Source of the DNA: Trebonia sp963811335
GTDB lineage: Bacteria; Actinomycetota; Actinomycetes; Streptosporangiales; Streptosporangiaceae
Assembly: GCA_963811335.1 (NCBI GenBank)
Contig: CAWERB010000035.1
Coordinates: forward strand, 62,001-126,000
Direction of reading: 5' to 3'
Length of the DNA: 64,000 bases
Positions 1 through 7,261 of this stretch are shown in pieces (the stretch's first letter is position 1; every line of letters begins with the position of its first letter). The notes beneath the pieces are model-generated. The model made no database searches, was not told the DNA's origin, and saw nothing but the letters and a program-made list of their open reading frames with translations. The position numbers were made by a program, and so were the translations under genes.

Positions 1-188
1 GGAACGGTGGTGAAATACAGCCGAGGGAAACCGTCTGATGGCGGCTCCACGAGGTACTCCACCGGTCCGGGCGCGTCAGCTTGCTCGCTGGCGGTCCAGC
101 CAAGGGCCGCTGCCCAGAACAGGGCCTGGGCGCGGGCGTCCGTGCAATCGAAGGTGATGTTGAGAATCGCTGCGTACTTGCCGTTCAT
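1..188 (-). CDS. VOC (glyoxalase-like) family protein, N-terminal part
   Basis: The reverse strand reads from ATG at 188 to the window edge: MNGKYAAILNITFDCTDARA, then QALFWAAALGW and a region ending in RLYFTTV. A strand with metal-ligand-like residues, an F-W pair and an LGW turn is typical of actinobacterial Glyoxalase_6-type VOC proteins, which are small soluble metal-dependent or ligand-binding proteins of varied function. The gene runs off the left edge, so only about 62 residues are visible and no substrate can be suggested. The family call is by pattern; the start looks sound because no in-frame upstream alternative keeps the coding character. Confidence 0.7.
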   Translation of the reverse strand, partial: MNGKYAAILNITFDCTDARAQALFWAAALGWTASEQADAPGPVEYLVEPPSDGFPRLYFTTV

Positions 189-644
189 AACGCTCTGCTT
201 TCACTGCGGCGCCTCCCGCATGGCAGACGTCAGAAGCTGACAGGAAGCGCGGAAGGATAACAAGACATCGACCGCACCTCCCTTCGCCAGTTGCTGTGAC
301 ATGGCGTCTGCCGCGATTATCTCGCGCCCGTTCGCACGTGACCAGTTCTTATCTGCCACCGGACAGTTGGTCCGCGAAGCGGCAGGCAGGCCAGGCCCGC
401 AGCCTGCCCGTGGCCAGAGCGGAACGGTCACCGAGGGCGGCAATGCCGGACTGTCCGGACCGCGCCGCCGGATTTACCGGTAAACATTTCGCAACAGGTA
501 AAGAAAGGGCGTTCCGAACGCCTTTTGTTTACATCGGGTGAAAAGTTTACCGGCTGACAGGAATTTACCGGTAAAACCGCGCAGTCAAGGGGCGCGCGGT
601 ACTGCGGTGCCCGCGTCCTGGCCCAAGCGACCCGCGGGCGCCGC
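189..644. promoter_or_regulatory. Non-coding spacer with two TTTACCGGTAAA palindromes
   Basis: No convincing gene lies here. Two identical perfect 12-bp palindromes TTTACCGGTAAA sit at 473-484 and 564-575, and a half-matching GTTTACCGGCTG lies between them near 546. A related TTACCGGTAA occurs at 17377-17386. Such repeated palindromes usually bind a dimeric repressor, but no regulator gene for them is adjacent. A terminator hairpin (504-526) lies between the two copies. Confidence 0.5.
504..526. terminator. Hairpin terminator, probably bidirectional
   Basis: Inverted repeat AAAGGGCGTT / AACGCCTTTT with a 3-base loop and one mismatch. It is followed by a T-rich run on the + strand, and its A-rich left side becomes T-rich on the - strand. 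It would end leftward transcription coming from the cupin gene. Confidence 0.55.
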
Positions 645-1025
645 TCAGAACACCACGTAGACCTTGCGGACGGTCTCGTGCAGCTCCCACGGCCCGCGCC
701 AGCCGCGCGGGAACACGGCGACGTCGCCGGGCCCGAGCGTCACCGGCTTGCCGCCGTCCGGCGTGACGGTCAGCGTGCCGGACAGCACGTAGATGACCTC
801 GTTCTCCTCCTGCACCCAGTACGACGGGCCGGCGGTGCACTCCCAGATGCCCGCCTCCGCGCCCGGGGAGCCCGAGTCATCCGGCGCGGACCAGATGGTC
901 CGGCCGCGGACGGACATCGGGACGTCGGCCGAGGCCGCCTCCTCAAGCGGCCCCCAGTCCTCAAGGTCGGCCGCCGCCGCGGCGGCCAGGAAGGCGGTGT
1001 CGATGACGGGCGGTGCATCGCTCAT
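645..1025 (-). CDS. Cupin-domain protein (DUF861 / EutQ-like type)
   Basis: A 126-residue single-domain cupin. The conserved strands are visible: a YWVQEENEVIYVLSGTLTV segment containing the E-x-x-Y-V-L-x-G motif, then GPGDVAVFPRGWRGPWELHE, which matches the second cupin motif G-D-x-x-x-F-P-x-G. This subfamily (Cupin_3) includes enzymes acting on ureidoglycine-like and amino compounds and many of unknown role. It lies downstream of the FAD oxidase gene on the same strand (134-bp gap), so the two could be co-transcribed from the operator region at 2.4 kb. It may be an accessory enzyme of the amine catabolic cluster; substrate unknown. Confidence 0.75.
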   Translation of the reverse strand: MSDAPPVIDTAFLAAAAAADLEDWGPLEEAASADVPMSVRGRTIWSAPDDSGSPGAEAGIWECTAGPSYWVQEENEVIYVLSGTLTVTPDGGKPVTLGPGDVAVFPRGWRGPWELHETVRKVYVVF

Positions 1026-1158
1026 GATCAGGACGCTTTCTACGGGAAGGGCGAGTGCTACACGGCAAGGCAGTGCGGTAGGTGATGCAGAACGAGGGCG
1101 GCGTTACCGCGGCAGCGCGCCGCATCTGCGGACGCCCGGCCGGCCGGCAGGCCGGCTG

Positions 1159-2373
1159 TTAGTCGGCGGCCGCCAGCTTCTCCGGGAAGGGGAGCGCGAT
1201 CGGGTCGGCGGCCAGCCTACTGCGCCCGCTCGCGTCGAATCGGTCCAGCCCCAGGTCAGCGAGGTCGACGACGTCACTCGACCCGGTCAGCGCGACGTCC
1301 GCGACCGCCCGCGCGACCGCGGGGCCCCACATCATGCCCGCCCCGCCCGCCGACGCGACGTACACCGTGCCGTAGCCGGGCGCCGCGCCGATGATCGGCA
1401 GGTGGTCGGGGGTGTAGTCGATCGTCGCGGCCCACGCCCGCCGGATCCCCAGTTCCGCCGTCACCGGCACGCGCGAGGCCAGCTTCGACCGCATCTGCGA
1501 CAGGTAGCCGAAGTCGATCGTCCGGTTCTCGCCGGGCGGCTCGTCCGGGTCGCTCATCCCGAACAGCAGCCCGCCCTCCTCCGGCCGCCAGTACAGGCCG
1601 GACGGCACGTCGAACACCATCGGGCTGCCGGAGAGCGCCGGGTGCTCCTGCGTGACGGCGACGTGGTGCCGCACCCCGCCCGCCGGGATGGCGAGCCCGG
1701 CGAGCGCGCCGACGGCGGCGAGCTGCGGTCCGCCGGCCAGGATGACCAGGCCGGCCGCGATGTCACCGCGGGAGGTGCGCACGGTGCGCCCGTCCGGAGA
1801 CAGCCCGGTGAAGCGCGTGTGCTCCGCGACGGTGACGCCCGCGGCGATCAGCGCCGCGGTGTAGGCGGCCACGTTGCGCGGCGGGCTGATGTACCCGTCC
1901 TGCTCGCAGTACGACGCGCCGAGCGTGGCGCCGGGCGCGAGGGTGGGGTTGACCGCGTCGACCTCATCGGATGACAGCCAGCGGACCGGCAGCCCGAGTC
2001 CCTGCTGCATCGCGATCCTGGCGTGCGCCGCGCCGACCTCGGCCGGCGTGAACGCGGGCAGCAGGTAGCCCTGCTGCGCGAACCCGGAGTCGGTGCCGAA
2101 CTCCTCGTGCTGGCCGCGGTAGAACGCGCGCGTCCACCGCCCGAGCCGCACCGCCTCAGGGGTACCGCCCTGGACCCGCACCACGCCGGCCGCCCGGCTC
2201 GACGAGCCCTGCCCGAGCACGCCCTTCTCCACGAGGACGACCCGGTCGACTCCGGCCTGGCGCAGGAAGCAGGCGCACCAGGCGCCGACGGTCCCGCCGC
2301 CGACCACGACGGCCCCGGCGGCCCGCGGCAGCTCGCTTGAGTTCAGCGGCACCTGCGCTGAGTTCATTGGCAT
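1159..2373 (-). CDS. FAD-dependent oxidoreductase, DAO/sarcosine-oxidase-like
   Basis: 404 residues. The N-terminus carries the FAD dinucleotide-binding motif in VVVGGGTVGAWCACFLRQAG, followed by an acidic strand end (VVLVEKG). The C-terminus has the FAD-contacting stretch DHLPIIGAAPGYGTVYVASAGGAGMMWGP, arranged as in D-amino-acid-oxidase-fold enzymes such as sarcosine and dimethylglycine oxidases. These oxidise secondary or tertiary amines to imines using bound FAD. The ATG at 2373 lies only 6 bases after a -10-like TAGCAT (minus strand, 2385-2380) paired with TTGACT 18 bases upstream, which suggests a leaderless or nearly leaderless message. It is divergent from the acyl-CoA dehydrogenase across a palindromic operator. 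Substrate inferred only as an N-alkylated or amino compound. Confidence 0.85.
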   Translation of the reverse strand: MPMNSAQVPLNSSELPRAAGAVVVGGGTVGAWCACFLRQAGVDRVVLVEKGVLGQGSSSRAAGVVRVQGGTPEAVRLGRWTRAFYRGQHEEFGTDSGFAQQGYLLPAFTPAEVGAAHARIAMQQGLGLPVRWLSSDEVDAVNPTLAPGATLGASYCEQDGYISPPRNVAAYTAALIAAGVTVAEHTRFTGLSPDGRTVRTSRGDIAAGLVILAGGPQLAAVGALAGLAIPAGGVRHHVAVTQEHPALSGSPMVFDVPSGLYWRPEEGGLLFGMSDPDEPPGENRTIDFGYLSQMRSKLASRVPVTAELGIRRAWAATIDYTPDHLPIIGAAPGYGTVYVASAGGAGMMWGPAVARAVADVALTGSSDVVDLADLGLDRFDASGRSRLAADPIALPFPEKLAAAD

Positions 2374-2407
2374 GACTCGATGCTAGGTCTAGACTGAATG
2401 TTCAGTC
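2367..2407. promoter_or_regulatory. Divergent promoter with operator GACTG-N6-CAGTC (O1)
   Basis: The operator at 2392-2407 is an inverted repeat (arms GACTGAA and TTCAGTC, 2-base centre) of the kind bound by TetR-family dimers. For the + gene, TTGGCA (2367-2372) and TAGACT (2390-2395) are spaced 17 bp, so the -10 overlaps the operator. For the - gene, TTGACT and TAGCAT are spaced 18 bp, with the -35 overlapping the far operator arm. One bound repressor would shut both directions. The same GACTG-N6-CAGTC sequence recurs at 4977-4992. No TetR gene is in the window. Confidence 0.7.
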
Positions 2408-2452
2408 AATGCAGTGCCCCACGTCAACAGGGCCCAACGTCAGCAGAACGCC

Positions 2453-2493
2453 CGCAGGACCCCAGCAGGACCCCAGCAGGACCCCAGCAGGAA
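2453..2493 (+). repeat. Tandem 11-bp repeat (CCCAGCAGGAC, about 3.7 copies)
   Basis: Units at 2461-2471, 2472-2482 and 2483-2493 (last base changed), preceded by a partial unit. The array lies in the 5' leader of the acyl-CoA dehydrogenase mRNA, immediately before its start. Each unit contains AGCAGGA, so the array multiplies ribosome-binding-like sequences. Confidence 0.8.
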
Positions 2494-2507
2494 GGTGCCA
2501 GCCGCGC

Positions 2508-3692
2508 ATGTACGGCCTGTCAGCAGCAGACGAGGACATCCAGGCGCGGGCCCGCGCCTTCGCCGACGAGCTCATCCCGTTCGAGGTCCGGGCAGAACTC
2601 GACGGCGGCCTGGCCGACGACATCACCGCGGCGCACAAGAAGCGCGCCATCGAGCTCGGCCTCTTCGCCACGAACATGCCGCGCGACCTGGGCGGCGGCG
2701 GCGCGACCACGCTGCAGCAGGTCCTCGTCCAAGAGCAGGTCGGCCGGGTGACCAACGCACTCGGCTGGGTGGCGGCCACGCCCCCCTCCTGGTTCCCGCC
2801 GGTCGCCACGACGGACCAGGCCGAGCGCTACCTGCGGCCCACGGTCCGCGGCGAGCGTGAGGAGTGCTACGCGATCACCGAGGAAGGCGCGGGCACCGAC
2901 GTCGACGCGATCGAGGCCACCGCCCGCCGCGACGGCGACGCCTGGGTGCTCAACGGCGTCAAGTGGCACGTCACGTCCTTCAACACCGCCGACTACGCCT
3001 TCTTCCAGGCGAAGAAGACCGGTGATGCCGAACGGGAGGGTGCTGCTACCGTGAGGCCGCACTTGCTGTTCCTCGTCGACCTGCCGAGCCCCGGGGTATC
3101 CGTGGTCCGCACCCCCGCGTACTCGCACACGATCAGCCACCACCATCCGATCGTCGCCTTCGAGAACGTCCGCGTCCCCGCCGCCAACCTGGTCGGCGCG
3201 GAAGGCGACGGGATGATCTACTCGCGCGAGTGGTTCCGCTTCGAGCGGCTGATGGTGGCCGCCCGCTGCACCGGGGCGGCGGAGCGCCTGGTGGCGGAGA
3301 TGAGCGCGTTCGCGGCCGCGCGCGTCTCCGGCGGGGTCCCGATCGCGGGCCACGGCCTGGTCGCGGGCATGCTCGCGGACAGCGTCACGGAGCTGTTCGC
3401 GGCGCGGTCGATGCTGTACGAGACGGCCCGCGCCATCGACCGGGACCCGGCGGACACCAAGACCGCGCACGCCCAGTGCTCGATGATCAAGCTGTACTGC
3501 TCGGAGATGGCCGGCCGGGTCGCCGACCGGGCCGTCCAGGTCTTCGGCGGGCGCGGCTACATGCGCGAGAACGTCGCCGAGCGGTTCTTCCGTGAGCTGC
3601 GCGTGGAGCGCATATGGGAAGGCACGAGCGAGATCCAGCGCATGATCATCGCCCGCCAGCTGACCAGCCGCGGCGTCTGCGCCCTCGCCTGA
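2508..3692 (+). CDS. Acyl-CoA dehydrogenase family protein
   Basis: 394 residues from ATG 2508, chosen because the frame upstream is the non-coding 11-bp repeat and AGGAAGG precedes the codon. Three-part ACAD fold: helical N-domain, a central strand domain with CYAITEEGAGTDVDAIEATA and VKWHVTS, and a C-terminal helical domain with VQVFGGRGYMRENVAERFFRELRVERIWEGTSEIQR. The final E-G-T-S-x-I-Q-R carries the usual catalytic glutamate position of medium/short-chain enzymes. It oxidises an acyl-CoA to the enoyl-CoA with FAD. It is divergent from the amine oxidase under operator O1, and its 3' end overlaps the convergent Rieske gene by 47 bp. Acyl substrate unknown. Confidence 0.9.
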   Translation: MYGLSAADEDIQARARAFADELIPFEVRAELDGGLADDITAAHKKRAIELGLFATNMPRDLGGGGATTLQQVLVQEQVGRVTNALGWVAATPPSWFPPVATTDQAERYLRPTVRGEREECYAITEEGAGTDVDAIEATARRDGDAWVLNGVKWHVTSFNTADYAFFQAKKTGDAEREGAATVRPHLLFLVDLPSPGVSVVRTPAYSHTISHHHPIVAFENVRVPAANLVGAEGDGMIYSREWFRFERLMVAARCTGAAERLVAEMSAFAAARVSGGVPIAGHGLVAGMLADSVTELFAARSMLYETARAIDRDPADTKTAHAQCSMIKLYCSEMAGRVADRAVQVFGGRGYMRENVAERFFRELRVERIWEGTSEIQRMIIARQLTSRGVCALA

Positions 3693-5004
3693 GCCGGGTG
3701 GCTAACCCCGCGTGCGCGGCCGGCCACTCGCCGACCCGGGCGCCGAGGTAGCCGCGGGCCACCGTCGTCACGAAGGAGTAGACCGCGTCCTCGTCAGGCG
3801 ACAGCGGCCCAGGGACGGCGAACGGCGACCCGAGCCCGCGCTGCACCGACTCGCACGCCGACCAGTCCTGCTTGTTGGTGAGGTCCCAGAAGTCCACCGC
3901 GTAGGCGGGGTCGAAGCCGGGCGCGGCGACCGCCTCGGGCGCGAACGCCCACGAGCACTCGATCATGGTCCTGCTCGCGGCCAGCGGCACCAGGACGTGC
4001 GTCATCACGTAGTCCGGGTGGAGGCTGAGCAGCACGTTCGGGAAGATACCCACGTAGATCACGGTGCGCAGCGCCTGCGCGGGAAGCCCGCGCAACGGCA
4101 CGCCGCCGCTGTGCCCGTCGAGTGACATCGTCGCCGCGCCCGCGCGCAGCTCCATCCAGCCGCCGATCCAGGCGCCGGAGGACTCGTAGTTCTCCCCGCT
4201 GTGCGGCGGCGACACGCTGCACAGCTCCGGGTGGATGGTGGGGCAGTGGTAGCACTCGTGGTAATTCTCGGTGAGGATCTTCCAGTTCGCCGCCGCGTCG
4301 TAGGTGTGCGTGGCCGCCGTCACCAGCCGCGACGGCTCGTAGGGCGCGACGAGCTTGTCGAGGCCGCTCAACGGCAGCGGTCCCGCCGCGCCGCCGGACC
4401 CGTCGACGAAGATCAGCCCGTGCCACTCGGCGGCCGGCAGCTCACGCAGCGACCAGTCGGCCGCGGTCAGGCCGCGGTACCCGGGGGCGCCGCGCAGCTC
4501 GCCCTTCAGCGAGTACGCCCACGAGTGGTACGGGCAGACGATGGCCTTCGCGTTCACCGCGCCCCTGCTCGTGGCGCCCCTGCTCGTGCCGTCCCTGCTC
4601 GTGGTGCCCCCGCTCGTGGCGTCATTGCCGCAGGGCAGCAGTTCGTGCCCCCGGTGCCTGCAGGTGTTGGCGAACGCCCGGATGACCCCGTCCTCACCGC
4701 GCACGATGACGGCGCCGCCGGCCCCGGTCTCCACGGCTAGCTGGTCTCCGGCCGCGGGCAGCCGCGAGGCGTGCCCCGCGCACGTCCACCCCCCGCCGAA
4801 GAAGTGCCGCCGCTCCCAGGCGAACACCTCGGCTGACGTGTAGGCGGCCGGCGGCAGCATCCGGCTCTCCCCGAACGGCCGCAAGGCCGTCGCGAGCTCG
4901 CCGCGGTCCAGTGGCGCGGGCGGGAAGGCGGGCGAACCATGGGGCGGCGCAACGGATGCGGGCACACCAGAATACTGACTGACCATACAGTCAAGGCTAG
5001 GCAT
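3646..5004 (-). CDS. Rieske-type ring-hydroxylating / amine oxygenase, alpha subunit
   Basis: 452 residues. The Rieske cluster ligands are C115-R-H117 and C157-P-Y-H160. A mononuclear iron site is suggested by NYHECYHCPTIHPE plus a later FWDLTNKQDW. The order resembles GbcA/stachydrine-demethylase-like oxygenases that act on quaternary amines, and the cluster's amine oxidase fits that idea (inference). Oddity: the two Rieske halves are separated by about 39 residues because of a TSR/GTSRGATSRGA repeat at residues 128-149, encoded by four 15-bp units. The shared operator lies over codons 5-10 if ATG 5004 is used; GTG 4965 would place it upstream, so the start is unsettled. The last about 20 residues (RLRRGRRRRGW...) look like read-through. 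Confidence 0.85.
   Translation of the reverse strand: MPSLDCMVSQYSGVPASVAPPHGSPAFPPAPLDRGELATALRPFGESRMLPPAAYTSAEVFAWERRHFFGGGWTCAGHASRLPAAGDQLAVETGAGGAVIVRGEDGVIRAFANTCRHRGHELLPCGNDATSGGTTSRDGTSRGATSRGAVNAKAIVCPYHSWAYSLKGELRGAPGYRGLTAADWSLRELPAAEWHGLIFVDGSGGAAGPLPLSGLDKLVAPYEPSRLVTAATHTYDAAANWKILTENYHECYHCPTIHPELCSVSPPHSGENYESSGAWIGGWMELRAGAATMSLDGHSGGVPLRGLPAQALRTVIYVGIFPNVLLSLHPDYVMTHVLVPLAASRTMIECSWAFAPEAVAAPGFDPAYAVDFWDLTNKQDWSACESVQRGLGSPFAVPGPLSPDEDAVYSFVTTVARGYLGARVGEWPAAHAGLATRLRRGRRRRGWSAGGR
4559..4618. repeat. Four 15-bp tandem units inside the Rieske gene
   Basis: Units at 4559-4573, 4574-4588, 4589-4603 and 4604-4618 follow the pattern GCGCCCCTGCTCGTG with a few substitutions. 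Each encodes five residues (x-x-T-S-R) on the minus strand. They fall exactly between the two halves of the Rieske iron-sulfur motif. Confidence 0.9.
4977..4992. promoter_or_regulatory. Second copy of the operator GACTG-N6-CAGTC (O2)
   Basis: GACTGACCATACAGTC, with one further matching base on each side (TGACTG...CAGTCA). It matches O1 at 2392-2407 in arms and spacing. As at O1, a TTGACT hexamer overlaps one arm on the minus strand. This ties the Rieske gene to the same regulator as the oxidase and dehydrogenase. Confidence 0.7.
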
Positions 5005-5124
5005 GTATTCAATGCCTGTCTATATCCATCCTGACATGGGCGCGCGCCATCACCGGAGGCCCGGCCTCGGATGCGGCCGGGCGGCCTTGTCAAGCGGGCC
5101 GGCGCCGGGGACACTCACTTCATC

Positions 5125-5692
5125 ATGCGATCCGCGACGCTGGCCAGCTGGCTTATCACCGCGAGCCTCGGCGCCTTCATGCTGCGCACCTGGCTCGCGC
5201 GCGGCGGCCTGAGCAGGGAACGCGCCAAGCCAGGCGGGCTGCCGCCGCCGCTGATCTTCGGCCACGCCGCGGCGGCCATCACCGGCCTGCTGATCTGGGC
5301 CGCCTTCCTCGCCTCCGGCGCCCGGCCGCTGGCGTGGACGGCGGTCGGCCTGCTGATGGCGGCGATCGGCCTCGGCCTGTGCACCGTCACGCTGTGGACC
5401 CCCTACCCGGCGCGCAAGCCAGGCCAGCTCAGGGGCCCGCGCCCAGCGGACCGCGTCCCGCGCCGCGACCAAGGAGGCGGCAGGGCGTCCGGCCGCGGCA
5501 GGCGGCCCCCCAGCCGGACGACGGCTGGCCGTCGAGGTCACCGACGAGATGATCGCCCGCCTGCTCGCCGAGCCCGTCCGCGCGCCGTGGCCCCGTCCGG
5601 TCCGCCCGGACCCGGCCGTGCTCGTCCCGGTGGCTCACGGGTTCGCCGCGATCGGCACGTTCGCGCTCGCGGTGATGAGCGCCATCATGTAG
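5125..5692 (+). CDS. Small membrane protein, frameshifted
   Basis: From ATG 5125 the frame encodes three hydrophobic helices (LASWLITASLGAFML, LIFGHAAAAITGLLIWAAFLA, AWTAVGLLMAAIGLGLCTVTLW) and then turns into arginine/proline-rich nonsense. Another frame continues naturally with RTASRAATKEAAG, LAVEVTDEMIARLLAEP and a fourth helix HGFAAIGTFALAVMSAIM, stopping at TAG 5690-5692. One indel near 5430-5450 (AGGGGCCCGCGCC) would restore a four-helix protein of about 188 residues. Family not recognised. The break may be a sequence error or a real mutation. Confidence 0.6.
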
Positions 5693-5767
5693 CTCCGGCG
5701 CGCATTGTTGACGATGTTCGGCTGCGGAGGGTTGCGGACGCGGGCCGACGCTATGGATACTGCAGGG

Positions 5768-6169
5768 ATGGGTGAACGGAACGTGCTCGGCGGCGAGCTT
5801 GAGCCTTGCGGCAGTGACCCGCTCACCGGCTTCTACCGGGACGGCTGCTGTACCACGGGGCCTGACGACCTGGGCAGTCACACCATCTGCGCGGTGGTGA
5901 CGAGCGAGTTCCTTGAGCACCAGAAGAGCGTCGGCAACGACCTCGTCACCCCGGTGCCCCAGTTCCGCTTCCCCGGCCTGGTTCCCGGGGACCGGTGGTG
6001 CGTCACCGCGGCGAACTGGCTGCGCGCCTTCAAGGACGGCGTCGCCGCGCCGGTCGTGCTCGCCTCCACCCATGAGCGGGCGCTTGACATCGTCCCGATC
6101 GCCGCGCTCAAGCAGCACTCGGTCGACGTCCCCGCGGACGCGAGCACCCTGGAAGACACGGGCCATTAG
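5768..6169 (+). CDS. DUF2237 family protein
   Basis: 133 residues. The family hallmark is near-continuous: DPLTGFYRDGCCTTGPDDLG, HTICAVVTSEFLEHQKSVGNDL, PQFRFPGLVPGDRWCVTAANW and AAPVVLASTHERALDIV. Proteins with this pattern are small cytosolic proteins of unknown function that occur across bacteria. The start at 5768 gives the usual length; an in-frame upstream ATG at 5753 is also possible. It is convergent with the regulator at 6182-6532. Confidence 0.8.
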   Translation: MGERNVLGGELEPCGSDPLTGFYRDGCCTTGPDDLGSHTICAVVTSEFLEHQKSVGNDLVTPVPQFRFPGLVPGDRWCVTAANWLRAFKDGVAAPVVLASTHERALDIVPIAALKQHSVDVPADASTLEDTGH

Positions 6170-6181
6170 GAGTCGCCCGGC

Positions 6182-6532
6182 CTAGCCACGGTCATTCCCG
6201 TGGCCCCGGAATGCATCCGCCGGGTAGGTGCCCGGCTCCGGCTGGCCGCGTTGTGCCATGCGACGCATGCGCGCGGTGAGCGGATGATATCCGTCGTCCA
6301 GGCAGTCAACCTGATCAGGCGCGATGTCAAGGCGCAGCAGCAGCGTGGTGAGTGTGGTCAGCCTCGCGGCCCGGTTCCAGCCCGTCTCGATCTTGCTGAT
6401 CGTCTCCACGCTAATCGAACCGCCCCAGCGGTCGGCCAGGCCTAGCTCCGCCTGCAGCATGCCCAATGCGCTTCGCTGCCTCGCTATGACTGCGCGCAGC
6501 TGGGGACCGATGGGGATGGTCGGAGGTGCCAC
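6182..6532 (-). CDS. XRE-type helix-turn-helix regulator
   Basis: 116 residues. IGPQLRAVIARQRSALGMLQAELGLADRWGGSISVETISKIETGWNRAARLTTLTTLLLRLDI follows the XRE order: a helix, a turn with recognition residues around SVETISKIETG, then an LxTLxxLLxxLDI helix. The C-terminal about 45 residues are basic and unstructured-looking. It sits at the left border of the AT-richer island, so it could control that element, but it is itself high-GC. Only 12 bp separate it from the convergent DUF2237 gene. Confidence 0.7.
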   Translation of the reverse strand: MAPPTIPIGPQLRAVIARQRSALGMLQAELGLADRWGGSISVETISKIETGWNRAARLTTLTTLLLRLDIAPDQVDCLDDGYHPLTARMRRMAQRGQPEPGTYPADAFRGHGNDRG

Positions 6533-6868
6533 CGCTGCCTACCTGCCCTCCCCAGCCTCTTCGCTTGTCCTACCTATACCTAGGCGACCCTACATCTTGG
6601 CTTAGCATCGCTCCCCGTAACCAGCCTACCACCGGCTTTACGAAGATGTGATGAAGATAACAAGTATGTTAAAGGTAGAAAACTTGAAGGTATAACGTCC
6701 GAGGAGCACCGACGGTGATGTGAAAGGAATCGGATTACCGCTTCGCGCGGCGATGGAATGGCTCGCGCGCCGAATCGGTGCCCCGGGCACCGAGCGCTTT
6801 CCCGTGCGGGCCGCTTCGCAGCGAACGACGGGTGACCGGGGACCCGGCGCCAGGGGGAGGGGCGGGTT
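6533..6868. other. Intergenic stretch with an AT-rich patch at the island border
   Basis: No gene seen. Bases 6650-6700 are clearly AT-richer than the surroundings and contain several TATAA/TTAAAG-like words. This is compatible with promoters for the gene at 6869, for the XRE gene, or for both, and with a recombination boundary. Confidence 0.4.
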
Positions 6869-7228
6869 ATGTCGTACCATTGCCGTCGTTGCCCGCCGGG
6901 AGGCCGGTGCGCACGGTGCCACGCCGGCCGAAGCCGGGCCGACGCGCGGGCCTACGCGAGGCGCAAGATGCGGGTGATCCTCGACCGCTGCCCCGCCGAG
7001 GATCCGTGGCTGCTTGACGATGACGGAATCGTCGATGCCACCGCGGTGCTGGTGGCGAGCCGCGGGCAGCGCCCGGTGCGGCTCACGCGCCGTGAGCGCG
7101 AGCTCGCCGGGAATGGCGATTATCCTGCGTGGCGGGTCGGCCGCCATCGTCATCAGCTACCTGCGGCTGCCCGTCGCCAAGGCCTCCTCCCGTGGGTAGG
7201 CGAGGAGGAGGCCTTGACCGCGGCATAG
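6869..7228 (+). CDS. Small cysteine-rich protein with possible HTH tail, probably frameshifted
   Basis: 119 residues from ATG 6869. The N-terminus has the paired cysteines CRRCPPGGRCARCHAG, as in a zinc ribbon or zinc knuckle, then a charged helix and LTRRERELA. After about residue 80 the frame loses coding character. One shift near 7110 gives GMAIILRGGSAAIVISYLRLPVAKASSRG with a stop at 7197-7199, which resembles the second half of a helix-turn-helix. It may be a phage-type DNA-binding protein. Not assignable to a family with confidence. Confidence 0.5.
   Translation: MSYHCRRCPPGGRCARCHAGRSRADARAYARRKMRVILDRCPAEDPWLLDDDGIVDATAVLVASRGQRPVRLTRRERELAGNGDYPAWRVGRHRHQLPAAARRQGLLPWVGEEEALTAA
7179..7215. 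terminator. Strong hairpin between convergent genes
   Basis: An 11-bp perfect inverted repeat AAGGCCTCCTC / GAGGAGGCCTT with a 15-base loop. It lies at the end of the small cysteine-rich gene and just past the stop of the leftward lysin-like gene, so it could terminate both. Confidence 0.6.
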
Positions 7229-7261
7229 TCGTCCTCAGGAAACCGCTTATCGGTCTCACTG

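Noticed and set aside
201..443. Minus-strand 80-codon frame next to the VOC gene
   Set aside because: No start signal or family resemblance; it lies in the upstream region of the VOC gene.
793..1974. 393-codon + strand frame across the cupin and oxidase genes
   Set aside because: Crosses two well-supported minus-strand genes and shows only Arg-rich low-complexity sequence.
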